A DNA stretch of 6,047 nt from Nitratiruptor sp. Lineage in GTDB: Bacteria; Campylobacterota; Campylobacteria; Campylobacterales; Nitratiruptoraceae. Location: assembly GCA_015494595.1 (NCBI GenBank), contig WGAX01000011.1, forward strand, positions 1 to 6,047, read 5' to 3'. The notes below the pieces were generated by a model. That model was given only the letters and a program-made list of their open reading frames with translations. It was not told the origin of the DNA and did no database searches. Both the position numbers and the translations under genes were made by a program. This document shows, one piece after another, positions 1 through 6,047 of the stretch (position 1 is the stretch's first letter; each line of letters starts with the position of its first letter).

Positions 1-256
1 CACGAGATTGGAGTTTAAAACCAAAAACATTGCCAGCATCATTGCTGCGAAGAGCATTAAATACCAAATTTAATGAGCCAAAATTATAACTATCGGCAAT
101 TTTAGTATTAAATTTAGCAATCTTCTCTTCAAATTGAGCAATTTTAATGTTACTATTATTCTTTTTAAGCAGATTTAATGCTTCACTAAGCGAAAGATGC
201 TCCAATCCGGCAAAAAGTAGTGGTGCACAGACTACTACAAGCAAAAACTTTCTCAT
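1..256 (-). CDS. TolC-family outer-membrane efflux protein, N-terminal part only (gene runs off the left edge)
   Basis: The visible 85 codons begin with a typical Sec signal peptide: basic MRK, a hydrophobic core FLLVVVCAPLLF, and a probable cleavage after LFA at residue 16. The mature start, LEHLSLSEALNLLKKNN, followed by an amphipathic, coiled-coil-prone stretch to about residue 55, is the usual opening of the outer membrane efflux protein (OEP/TolC) family. The later NVFGFKLQSR (residues 76-85) also fits TolC-like proteins of Campylobacterota as I remember them. Such proteins form trimeric outer-membrane channels joined to a periplasmic adaptor and an inner-membrane pump. No stop codon is reached before base 1, so most of the protein and any partner genes lie outside. 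The ATG at 254-256 is chosen because GGAGGG (260-265) lies just upstream, with a rather short 3-4 base spacing, and because the signal peptide starts there. The substrate cannot be told. Cys10 is not a lipobox cysteine: the residue before it is Val and it lies too early. Confidence 0.85.
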   Translation of the reverse strand, partial: MRKFLLVVVCAPLLFAGLEHLSLSEALNLLKKNNSNIKIAQFEEKIAKFNTKIADSYNFGSLNLVFNALRSNDAGNVFGFKLQSR

Positions 257-291
257 ATTCCCTCCAGCGATTGTAAAAAATTATTGAGAAG

Positions 292-297
292 ATTATA
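292..297 (-). promoter_or_regulatory. Probable -10 box of the TolC-like gene promoter
   Basis: The minus strand carries a perfect TATAAT here, 35 bases upstream of the TolC-like ATG, in the only real spacer of the window and downstream of the serA terminator. The expected start of transcription is near base 285, giving a leader of roughly 28 bases. No good TTGACA-type -35 is present at 17 bases (TAATCG at 315-320). This agrees with the known weak or absent -35 consensus of sigma-70 promoters in Campylobacter and Helicobacter. The hexamer alone is not rare in AT-rich DNA, so position is the main support. Confidence 0.5.
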
Positions 298-298
298 T

Positions 299-312
299 TA
301 AGTCATAACTTA
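299..312. repeat. Short inverted repeat beside the TolC-like promoter, possible operator
   Basis: TAAGTCATAACTTA has perfect 5-base arms (TAAGT/ACTTA) around a 4-base centre. It sits directly upstream of the -10 hexamer, inside the presumed -10/-35 spacer, where a bound repressor would block RNA polymerase. Efflux operons are often controlled by TetR- or MarR-type repressors binding such palindromes. No regulator gene is in the window, and a repeat this short may arise by chance. Confidence 0.25.
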
Positions 313-328
313 GGCGATTATTAACATA

Positions 329-351
329 TAAAAAGCAGGAAAATCCTGCTT
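329..351 (-). terminator. Rho-independent terminator at the end of the serA operon
   Basis: On the minus strand AAGCAGGA (351-344) pairs perfectly with TCCTGCTT (340-333) around a TTT loop. It is followed by further T and A/T bases, so the transcript ends in a U-rich run after an 8-bp stem. The first two bases of the stem are the last two bases of the serA TAA stop codon (352-350), so the hairpin starts inside the stop. The plus strand lacks an equivalent T run, so the terminator works for the minus strand only. It separates the housekeeping operon from the TolC-like gene. Confidence 0.8.
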
Positions 352-1939
352 ATAAAATGGCATAAGATACTGAGAGGCAAGCTTTTAGATTAGCCAACTC
401 CTGCAACACTTCTTTGCTTACATCATCATCTACAATAATCACTGCAAGAGCAAGTCCATGGTTATCTCTACCCAGTCTAAAATCTGCTATATTAATATTA
501 TGTTTTGCTAAAATCATACCAACTTCACCAATGACTCCGGGCACATCGGTATTTTTAAAAAGAATCATTTTACCCTTTGGTTCAACATCTAAAGCAAAAT
601 TGTTAATAGCTACTATACGCTGCACACTCTCTTCAAAAATAGTTCCACTAATCTCTATAATATCTCTATCTGTAGTAAGCTTAACAGTAATTCTGTTTTT
701 ATAACCGCTAGATTCTGGATTTTTCTTGCTAAGAATCTCAATACCACGCTCTTTTGCTACAAATTCGGCATTAACATAGTTTATATTCTCACCTAAAGAC
801 TCTTTCAATACACCAACTACTGCAAAGGTCACAAGGGATTTCATATAGTCTGCAATCTCACCCTCAGCTATCACTTTAATAGATTTAAATGCCCCCTTAT
901 TCACCTGCGCAGCCAAGAAACCGAGCTTTTGGGTCAACTCAAGATAGGGCTTGACAAATGGAGGCATCTCATCCTCTTTGATTGGCAAGTTCAAAGCATT
1001 TGGATAGCTAATACCTCGTGCAGCCTCCAGTGCCTGCGTAGCTGCCCCAATAGCGATCTTCTCTTGAGACTCAACAGTATTTGCCCCTAAATGGGGTGTT
1101 ACTGTAACATTATCAAGTTCAAGCAGTTTATTATCCGTAGCAGGCTCCTTGGCAAATACATCGATACCGGCAAATTTGATTTTCCCACTCTTCAATCCCT
1201 CATACAGAGCATCTTCGTTATAAAGCCCCCCTCTAGCACAGTTAATAAGCACCACACCATCTTTCATCTTCTCAATCTCTTCGCAATCAATCATATTGAT
1301 GGTCTCTTTGGTTTTTGGGGTGTGAATAGTGATAATATCACATTGTAAAATCTCATCAAAATCTGTGGTATATTTTACCCCTAAATTGGTAGCTTTTTCT
1401 GGTGGGATATAGGGATCGTATGTAATAACCTCCATCTCAAACGCCAAAGCCCTTTTACCTACTCTACTTCCAATATTACCAAAACCAATGATACCAAGCT
1501 TTTTATCTTTAAGCTCGTTGCCAATCCAAGCCTCTCTTTTCCAGATTCTCTCAAGTTTTAGCTGATTATGAGCATAAGGAAAAGCTCGCATACAGGCTAG
1601 CATATGGGCAAATGTAAGCTCTACTGCCGCGATAGTATTGGCAGTAGGCACATTCATAACGATAATGCCTCTTCTGCTACACTCTTCAATATCTACATTA
1701 TCTACCCCAACCCCTGCTCTCACAATGGCTTTAAGCTTTTTGGCATGCTCCAAAAGCTCCTTATCTACCGGGGTAGAGCTTCTAGTAATAATCACATCAG
1801 CATCTGCTATAACCTCATATAAAGGCTTACCCTTTGGCACATCGGCTGCATTTATATAGATAATATCTTGCTCTTTTTCAAGTATCTCCTCTGCTTTTTG
1901 GTGCAAATGGTCGCAAACAACTATCTTTTTCTTCTGCAT
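350..1939 (-). CDS. serA: D-3-phosphoglycerate dehydrogenase, long form with ASB and ACT domains
   Basis: SerA oxidises 3-phosphoglycerate to 3-phosphohydroxypyruvate with NAD+ in the cytoplasm, the first step of serine synthesis. The 529 residues match the usual length of the long form. The substrate domain (about 1-95 and 285-315, with RAGVGVDN at 74-81) encloses a Rossmann NAD domain bearing GFGNIG at 152-157 and an acidic ribose-binding Asp175. The catalytic set typical of D-2-hydroxyacid dehydrogenases is present: Arg236 (NCARGG), Glu265 (AKEPA) and His283 (TPHLGA). An ASB-type intervening domain follows at about 320-450, and an ACT domain at 457-529 with NTDVPGVIG at 463-471. In this family the ACT domain commonly serves serine feedback control; whether this enzyme is inhibited is inference. 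The start follows AGGG at a 6-base spacing, 8 bases after the rpsA stop. It is the last gene before the terminator. No key residue is missing. Confidence 0.97.
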   Translation of the reverse strand: MQKKKIVVCDHLHQKAEEILEKEQDIIYINAADVPKGKPLYEVIADADVIITRSSTPVDKELLEHAKKLKAIVRAGVGVDNVDIEECSRRGIIVMNVPTANTIAAVELTFAHMLACMRAFPYAHNQLKLERIWKREAWIGNELKDKKLGIIGFGNIGSRVGKRALAFEMEVITYDPYIPPEKATNLGVKYTTDFDEILQCDIITIHTPKTKETINMIDCEEIEKMKDGVVLINCARGGLYNEDALYEGLKSGKIKFAGIDVFAKEPATDNKLLELDNVTVTPHLGANTVESQEKIAIGAATQALEAARGISYPNALNLPIKEDEMPPFVKPYLELTQKLGFLAAQVNKGAFKSIKVIAEGEIADYMKSLVTFAVVGVLKESLGENINYVNAEFVAKERGIEILSKKNPESSGYKNRITVKLTTDRDIIEISGTIFEESVQRIVAINNFALDVEPKGKMILFKNTDVPGVIGEVGMILAKHNINIADFRLGRDNHGLALAVIIVDDDVSKEVLQELANLKACLSVSYAIL

Positions 1940-1945
1940 TACCTA

Positions 1946-1949
1946 CCCT
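1946..1949 (-). promoter_or_regulatory. serA ribosome binding site overlapping the rpsA stop codon
   Basis: The minus strand reads GTAGGGTAGGTAATG across the junction. AGGG lies 6 bases before the serA ATG, and its AG is also the end of the rpsA TAG stop (1950-1948). A ribosome finishing rpsA therefore sits on the serA initiation region, which suggests translational coupling. Confidence 0.6.
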
Positions 1950-3597
1950 ACTTTTTTAATTTATCTTGAATAATCTCTCCTAGCGTTGTCTTCTCATCTT
2001 GGTTGATCTCTTTTAAAGCCTCTTTCTCTTTCATTCTCTGTAATCTTCTTACAGAAGCTCTGAGTCGATTATTTTTAGTATCTAAAAAGGAGATAACAGC
2101 TTCTACCTCATCACCCTCTTTTAGCTCCTCTTTTTTAAGAGGATAGAGATCTTCATTGCGAATGAGCGCATCTACACCCTCATCCACTCCGATAAATACA
2201 CCAAAATCTTTAATATCTTTTACTTTTCCTTTAATAATATCGCCTACTTTATGGGTTTTGGCAAACTTTTGCAAAGGAGACTCTTGCAACGATTTTCTAT
2301 CTAGCGATACCTTCTCATTCTCTTTATCAATTCTTGCAATCTTAACTTCTACCTTATCACCTACATTAAAAATATTCTTTGCCTTAACACCTTTTTCCCA
2401 TCCAAGATCTTGATTATGCAATAACCCTTCAATTGTACCAATCTTTACAAATGCTCCAAAATCTGTAAGAGAGGTAATCTCTCCCTCAACCACATCTCCC
2501 TCTTTATAATTATTTAAAAACTCCTCAAATGGGCGGGGTAAAAGATTTTTAAGAGAGACTCTAAGTCTTCTGTTTTCCACATCAATCTCTACAACCTCAA
2601 CATCAAGCTGTTGCCCCTCCTCTACATACTCACTTGGGTGTTTTGGCTTTTTATCCCAACTCATCTCACTAATATGCAGTAACCCTTCAATATCATTACC
2701 AAGATCCACAAAAGCACCATAAGGCTCAATATTGCTAATAGTCACATTTATCACATCACCTGGCTCTAGCTCACCCTTAATCTCTTCCCACGGATCTGGT
2801 TGTGTTGCTTTGATAGAAAGAGAGAGTCTATTCTTCTCTTTGTCATACTCAATTGCTTTTACATTAACCTTATTACCCTCTTGAAAATATTTAGCAGGAT
2901 TGACAGGCCCTTTATAACTTATTTCATTATAGTGTACTAAGCCCTCTACATTTGGGGCTACCTCTACAAACATCCCATAATTTGTAATCTTTTTCACAGT
3001 GCCTTCAACTACTTTACCCTCTTGCATAAGCTCATCTATAATCTCTTTACGTCTTTGGGCTACCTCTTGGATAAGCTTCTTTCTAGAGATTACAATAGAA
3101 TCACCATTTTCACCAATTTTAAGCACTTTCGCACTCAATTTTCTTCCAATTTCTGGCTTCGTTTTAAAAAAGCTTTGCGAATTTGGTAGGAAAAACTGTA
3201 CTCCTTCACTATTTTCAACAATATAACCGCCTCTATTCTTACCTACAATTTTACCCTCGATAATGAGTTCTTCTAAATTGTCTCTATTTTTTTCAATAAA
3301 CTCTTTAATCTTCTCTTTGGCAACTGCCTTTTTATGGGAGATTATTGGCCTTTCATTACGAAAACCAGAAAGCATTACCTTAATCTTATCACCAGGTTGA
3401 TAGAGAATATTCCCTTCACTATCCTTAATCTCATTAATATTCAGAATACCTTCCTGTTTTTCACCTACATCTACCAATACCCGCTCACCATCTTGAATCT
3501 CTACTATAGTCCCATCAATAATTTTTGACTCACTTCGCTGATTCTCATGCTCTTCCAACATTTTTGCAAAGTCCTCACTGCTATTTTCCATACCCAT
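1948..3597 (-). CDS. rpsA: 30S ribosomal protein S1, six S1 repeats
   Basis: S1 binds mRNA on the small ribosomal subunit and helps start translation. The open frame allows 555 residues from an ATG at 3615. I prefer the ATG at 3597 (549 residues) because AGAGG precedes it at 5 bases, whereas the first ATG has only GGA; a third ATG lies at 3591. Numbering from the 3615 start, six S1 (OB-fold) repeats are seen at about 31-97, 117-180, 199-270, 284-356, 371-443 and 456-525. Clear core motifs are YGAFVDLGNDIEGLLHISEM (repeat 4) and FGAFVKIGTIEGLLH (repeat 5). The first two repeats are the most divergent, as usual for the ribosome-docking end. The EDFAKMLEEHE segment near the N terminus resembles the SFAQLFEESL helix of E. 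coli S1 that contacts S2. The length is close to the 557 residues of E. coli S1, so the full six-repeat form is kept, unlike the shorter Firmicutes proteins. Confidence 0.96.
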   Translation of the reverse strand: MGMENSSEDFAKMLEEHENQRSESKIIDGTIVEIQDGERVLVDVGEKQEGILNINEIKDSEGNILYQPGDKIKVMLSGFRNERPIISHKKAVAKEKIKEFIEKNRDNLEELIIEGKIVGKNRGGYIVENSEGVQFFLPNSQSFFKTKPEIGRKLSAKVLKIGENGDSIVISRKKLIQEVAQRRKEIIDELMQEGKVVEGTVKKITNYGMFVEVAPNVEGLVHYNEISYKGPVNPAKYFQEGNKVNVKAIEYDKEKNRLSLSIKATQPDPWEEIKGELEPGDVINVTISNIEPYGAFVDLGNDIEGLLHISEMSWDKKPKHPSEYVEEGQQLDVEVVEIDVENRRLRVSLKNLLPRPFEEFLNNYKEGDVVEGEITSLTDFGAFVKIGTIEGLLHNQDLGWEKGVKAKNIFNVGDKVEVKIARIDKENEKVSLDRKSLQESPLQKFAKTHKVGDIIKGKVKDIKDFGVFIGVDEGVDALIRNEDLYPLKKEELKEGDEVEAVISFLDTKNNRLRASVRRLQRMKEKEALKEINQDEKTTLGEIIQDKLKK

Positions 3598-3602
3598 ATT
3601 TA

Positions 3603-3607
3603 CCTCT
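3603..3607 (-). promoter_or_regulatory. Shine-Dalgarno that favours the second rpsA ATG
   Basis: AGAGG on the minus strand lies 5 bases before the ATG at 3597-3595. The longer start at 3615 has only a GGA at 3621-3623, and its better AAGGGA is too far away. The site therefore favours a product beginning MGMENSSEDF. If the longer start is used, this site lies inside the coding region. Confidence 0.5.
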
Positions 3608-3644
3608 TTTTCCATAATCGTCCGTTTCCCTTAATAAAATTTTG

Positions 3645-4481
3645 CTAATTATACTCCAATTTTCTTATTTTTTCTATAACTTCCTCTATGATCCAGTTTG
3701 GAGTAGAAGCCCCTGCTGTAATTCCACACACCTTTTTATTAACAAACCACTCAGGTTTTAGCTCATCTCTATTTTCAACCAGATAACTATCCTTACAATG
3801 CTCTTTACAGATACGATAGAGCTGTTTCGTATTAGAAGAATTTTTACCGCCAATAATAATCATTACATCTGCCTCTTTGCTTAGCTCTCTTGCAGCATCT
3901 TGATTCTCAAAAGTAGCGTTGCATATAGTATTAAAGACCCTTACCTCTTTCTTATGCTCCATCAAAAAGAGCACAATCTTTTGATACTCTTGAAATTTTC
4001 TAGTGGTCTGTGCTACTGTGGCTACTCTTTCTTTAAGTTTAGGTAGATACTCTTTAAGCTCCTCCACACTCAATACTACAATAGGATCCTTTGCATAACT
4101 CATTACCCCTTTAATTTCGGGATGATTCCTATCACCAAATATTACAATGCTATACCCCTCTTTGCTCATCTTCTCCACTATCTCTTGGGGCTTTGTTACA
4201 AAGGGGCAGGTAGCATCAATGATCTCTACATCTTGACTTTGCAAAAATTTGAGTTGATCTTTTGGAATACCATGGGTTCTCACTATTATACGACTTTTTG
4301 GCTCAATCTCCTCAAGATTTTCCACAAGTCCCACATTGAAATTTTTCGCAAGTCTTTCAATCTCATTTTTATTGTGAATAAGAGGTCCAAAGGTTTTACT
4401 ATTTGGGCTCTCCTCTGCAATCTTGATAGCTCTTTTTACGCCAAAGCAAAATCCATAGCTTTTTGCCAATCTAATCTCCAT
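3645..4481 (-). CDS. ispH: 4-hydroxy-3-methylbut-2-enyl diphosphate reductase (LytB)
   Basis: IspH is the cytoplasmic iron-sulfur enzyme that reduces HMBPP to IPP and DMAPP, the last step of the MEP isoprenoid pathway. The three conserved cluster cysteines are present: Cys12 (YGFCFGV), Cys92 (DATCPFV) and Cys187 (NTICNAT). The substrate pocket is also complete: His36 (PLIHN), His70 (RTHGIP), His120 and Glu122 (NHPEIKG), Thr159 (AQTT), Ser215 and Asn217 (NSSN), and Ser259 (TAGAST). Glu122 is the proton-relay residue of the family. At 278 residues it is shorter than the E. coli protein, lacking its C-terminal extension, as is usual in this lineage. The start codon lies inside aroA (11-base overlap), with GAGGTGA at 4485-4491 as ribosome binding site within the aroA coding sequence, so coupled translation is likely. 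The enzyme needs an outside electron donor such as flavodoxin or ferredoxin, not encoded here. Confidence 0.97.
   Translation of the reverse strand: MEIRLAKSYGFCFGVKRAIKIAEESPNSKTFGPLIHNKNEIERLAKNFNVGLVENLEEIEPKSRIIVRTHGIPKDQLKFLQSQDVEIIDATCPFVTKPQEIVEKMSKEGYSIVIFGDRNHPEIKGVMSYAKDPIVVLSVEELKEYLPKLKERVATVAQTTRKFQEYQKIVLFLMEHKKEVRVFNTICNATFENQDAARELSKEADVMIIIGGKNSSNTKQLYRICKEHCKDSYLVENRDELKPEWFVNKKVCGITAGASTPNWIIEEVIEKIRKLEYN
3648..3653 (-). promoter_or_regulatory. Possible internal promoter (-10 box) for rpsA-serA
   Basis: The last two sense codons of ispH, TAT AAT, form a perfect -10 hexamer, with an A-rich stretch upstream and no clear -35. Transcription would begin near base 3641, about 26 bases before the first rpsA ATG and 44 before the preferred one. 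A separate promoter would make sense because S1 is needed in far greater amounts than AroA or IspH. Other TATAAT hexamers occur on this strand inside genes, so this is suggestive only. Confidence 0.35.
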
Positions 4482-5775
4482 AGCTCACCTCAGTAATCTG
4501 CCGTAATAAAGATATAAAATTTGGGAAAGAGGTGGCAATACACTCTACATCTTCAATCTCCATAGAGCTCAAAAGCCCTGCAATTGCAAAACTCATAGCA
4601 ATCCTATGATCTCCAAAGCTATTGATTGTGGCTTCTTGCAATTTACCACCTCTAATAGCATATCCATCTTCAAACTCTTCTACTTCAACACCGCATCTTT
4701 TCAAATTCTCTACCACACTTTTTATGCGATCACTCTCTTTAACGCGAAGCTCTTTGGCATTTTTAACTATACTTTTGCCCTTTGCTACCGCCATTGCAAT
4801 TGCAAGGGCAGGCAACTCATCAATAAGCCAAGCGATATGCTCTTTTACTTCAACAGCTTTTAAAGGGGCATACTCTACAACAATATCCCCTATTGGCTCA
4901 TATCTATCCTCTTTTTTGATAAACTCCACTTGAGCGCCCATCTTTTGTAACACTTTATAAGCCTCTATCCTTGTAGGATTCAAAGATACATTTACCAATC
5001 GCACGGAGGAGTTTGGTACAATTGCAGCAGCAACTGCAAAGAAAAAGGCACTTGATGGGTCTGCTGGAATAGTTATATCAAGAGGCTTGAGAGGAGCGTG
5101 CAAAGGGGAAACCTCTACCTTGTAAGCTCCATCTTGATAGCTACTTTTTATATCTGCTCCCATACCCTTTAGCATTCTTTCGGTATGATCGCGGCTAAGC
5201 TCTGGCTCAGTGATTGTACAGCTATCTTCTGCCCTTAATGCAGCCAAAATCAGAGCACTTTTTACCTGAGCAGAGGAGATTGGACTTTGATAATCAAAAG
5301 CTTTAAGCTTTGTATTGCCCCTAATTGCCAAAGGGGCTTTACTGCCCTCCTCTCTACCATCAATCTTTACACCAATGCTTCTTAGAGGTTTTGCCACCCT
5401 TGCCATTGGGCGGTTACGCAAATACTTATCGCCACTGAGCACAAAAAAGCCCTTAACACCTCCTAGCAAACCGCAAAAAAGCCTCATTCCTGTCCCACTA
5501 TTGCCACAATCTAGCACATTATCTGGCTCTTGGATCTGTTTTGGAGGCGTTATGGTAACATGCTCTCTTCCTCTCTCAATCTTAGCGCCAAGTTTTTCTA
5601 CAATAGCTAAAGTATTGAGGGTATCTTCTGCTTCTAAAAAGTTTTGAATAGTAGAGGCTTTATCGCTAAGAAGTGAAAACATTGCTGCTCTGTGAGAGAT
5701 AGATTTATCTGATGCAATAGAATCAATAGTGAGCTTAAAGCCTTTTTGCATCTTTTTTACATAGATCCTACTCAT
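4471..5775 (-). CDS. aroA: 3-phosphoshikimate 1-carboxyvinyltransferase (EPSP synthase), class II-like
   Basis: AroA transfers the enolpyruvyl group of PEP to shikimate 3-phosphate, the sixth step towards chorismate and the aromatic amino acids. The 434 residues form the usual two-lobed fold. Visible motifs in order are DKSISHR (23-29, binding both substrates), GNSGTGMR (91-98, PEP loop), NRPMAR (121-126), SAQVK (168-172, shikimate 3-phosphate), RDHTE (195-199), NPTR (266-269), Asp319 (the E. coli Asp313 base), RVKESDR (344-350, containing the E. coli Glu341 equivalent Glu347) and GDHR (388-391). Near the C terminus ATSFPNF (414-420) has Thr where E. coli has Lys411. SAQxK, RxHTE, NxTR and ATSFP are features of class II rather than enteric class I enzymes. 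The start overlaps the pheT stop as ATGA, with GGAG at 5781-5784 five bases upstream. All catalytic residues expected of class II seem present. Confidence 0.97.
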   Translation of the reverse strand: MSRIYVKKMQKGFKLTIDSIASDKSISHRAAMFSLLSDKASTIQNFLEAEDTLNTLAIVEKLGAKIERGREHVTITPPKQIQEPDNVLDCGNSGTGMRLFCGLLGGVKGFFVLSGDKYLRNRPMARVAKPLRSIGVKIDGREEGSKAPLAIRGNTKLKAFDYQSPISSAQVKSALILAALRAEDSCTITEPELSRDHTERMLKGMGADIKSSYQDGAYKVEVSPLHAPLKPLDITIPADPSSAFFFAVAAAIVPNSSVRLVNVSLNPTRIEAYKVLQKMGAQVEFIKKEDRYEPIGDIVVEYAPLKAVEVKEHIAWLIDELPALAIAMAVAKGKSIVKNAKELRVKESDRIKSVVENLKRCGVEVEEFEDGYAIRGGKLQEATINSFGDHRIAMSFAIAGLLSSMEIEDVECIATSFPNFISLLRQITEVSYGD

Positions 5776-6047
5776 CGTAGCTCCGCATTAAACTCTTTGC
5801 GTAAAAGATCTAAAACATTTTGCATAATATCACCAATCTCTTCTTCACTCAAAGTCTTCTCATCAGATTGCACAGCAAAGCGAATAGTCAAAGAGTATCT
5901 ATTACCAAACTGCTCATCTTCATAAATAGCTACCGGATAGAAGCGTTTAATCGTAGAGGGGACTCTCTTTTGCAACACATTTTGAATCTGCTCATAAGAT
6001 AGATCTTTATCTACTAAAACACTTAGATCCCTAAAAGCCATCTGATA
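5772..6047 (-). CDS. pheT: Phenylalanine-tRNA ligase beta subunit, C-terminal end only
   Basis: Only the last 91 codons are in the window; the frame stays open through base 6047, so the Met at 6041 is internal and not a start. The segment is the FDX-ACB (anticodon-binding) domain that ends bacterial PheT: FRDLSVLVDKDLSYEQI at its start, the central YPVAIYEDEQFGNRYSLTIR, then a TLSEEEI helix, and the signature terminal KEFNAELR. In the alpha2-beta2 synthetase this domain contacts the tRNA-Phe anticodon stem while the PheS subunit charges phenylalanine. PheS is expected just beyond the right edge. The TGA stop overlaps the aroA start by 4 bases, so the two genes are probably translationally coupled. 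Confidence 0.94.
   Translation of the reverse strand, partial: YQMAFRDLSVLVDKDLSYEQIQNVLQKRVPSTIKRFYPVAIYEDEQFGNRYSLTIRFAVQSDEKTLSEEEIGDIMQNVLDLLRKEFNAELR

Noticed and set aside
414..1859. Several plus-strand open frames of 70-96 codons opposite serA
   Set aside because: All are antisense to conserved serA codons and show no signal of their own; treated as shadows.
1948..3597. Internal sequence repetition across rpsA
   Set aside because: It is explained by the six homologous S1 domains; there is no recent tandem DNA duplication.
4285..4290. TATAAT on the minus strand inside ispH (another at 83-88 inside the TolC-like gene)
   Set aside because: They lie mid-gene with no gene start downstream at a sensible distance; such hexamers are expected by chance in AT-rich DNA.
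4122..4496. 124-codon open frame on the plus strand across ispH
   Set aside because: It lies antisense to a complete, motif-perfect ispH, has no recognisable domain and has the composition of a shadow frame.
4622..5647. Plus-strand open frames of about 100-110 codons across aroA (4622-4933 and 5315-5647)
   Set aside because: Both are Ser/Pro/Leu-rich reverse reads of the aroA coding strand, with no family resemblance.
5772..6041. Independent 89-residue small gene starting at the ATG at 6041
   Set aside because: The frame stays open to the window edge and the protein is the C-terminal FDX-ACB domain of PheT, so the Met is internal.
1..6047. A previously undescribed system, mobile element, CRISPR array, tRNA or rRNA
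   Set aside because: Apart from one short spacer the window is filled by conserved housekeeping genes; I saw no direct-repeat arrays, transposase motifs, tRNA-like folds or composition shift.

Overview
The window is about 6 kb of compact, AT-leaning bacterial chromosome with every gene on the minus strand. Reading from the right-hand end leftwards (the direction of transcription) it holds the tail of pheT, then complete aroA, ispH, rpsA and serA, a hairpin terminator, a short promoter-bearing spacer, and the first 85 codons of a TolC-family outer-membrane gene that leaves the window on the left. The order pheT-aroA-ispH-rpsA-serA is, from memory of Campylobacter and Helicobacter genomes, a hallmark of Campylobacterota (the former Epsilonproteobacteria). 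The start of the TolC-like protein also resembles proteins of that group. I infer a member of this phylum, perhaps a Sulfurimonas- or Nitratiruptor-type relative, but cannot fix the genus.

The five housekeeping genes are tightly packed. pheT and aroA overlap by 4 bases (ATGA), and aroA and ispH overlap by 11 bases. ispH and rpsA are 29 to 47 bases apart depending on the rpsA start. rpsA and serA are 8 bases apart, with the serA ribosome binding site laid over the rpsA stop codon. They are very probably one operon, with translational coupling at most junctions. A perfect TATAAT formed by the last two ispH codons may give rpsA-serA an extra promoter. The operon ends at a hairpin terminator that shares bases with the serA stop codon.

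The products are basic metabolism and translation: phenylalanyl-tRNA charging (PheT), the sixth step of the shikimate pathway (AroA), the last step of the MEP isoprenoid pathway (IspH), mRNA binding on the 30S subunit (S1) and the first committed step of serine synthesis (SerA). AroA lies upstream of phenylalanine, the substrate of PheT, but otherwise the grouping is historical rather than one pathway. The TolC-like gene has its own promoter, possibly with a small palindromic operator, and is likely the start of a separate efflux operon.

I found no mobile element, CRISPR array, RNA gene, broken gene or foreign-looking segment, and nothing that supports a previously undescribed system. The longest stretch without a gene is about 93 bases (257-349). 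The findings are therefore modest: regulatory details, a start-site question, and some lineage and active-site features.
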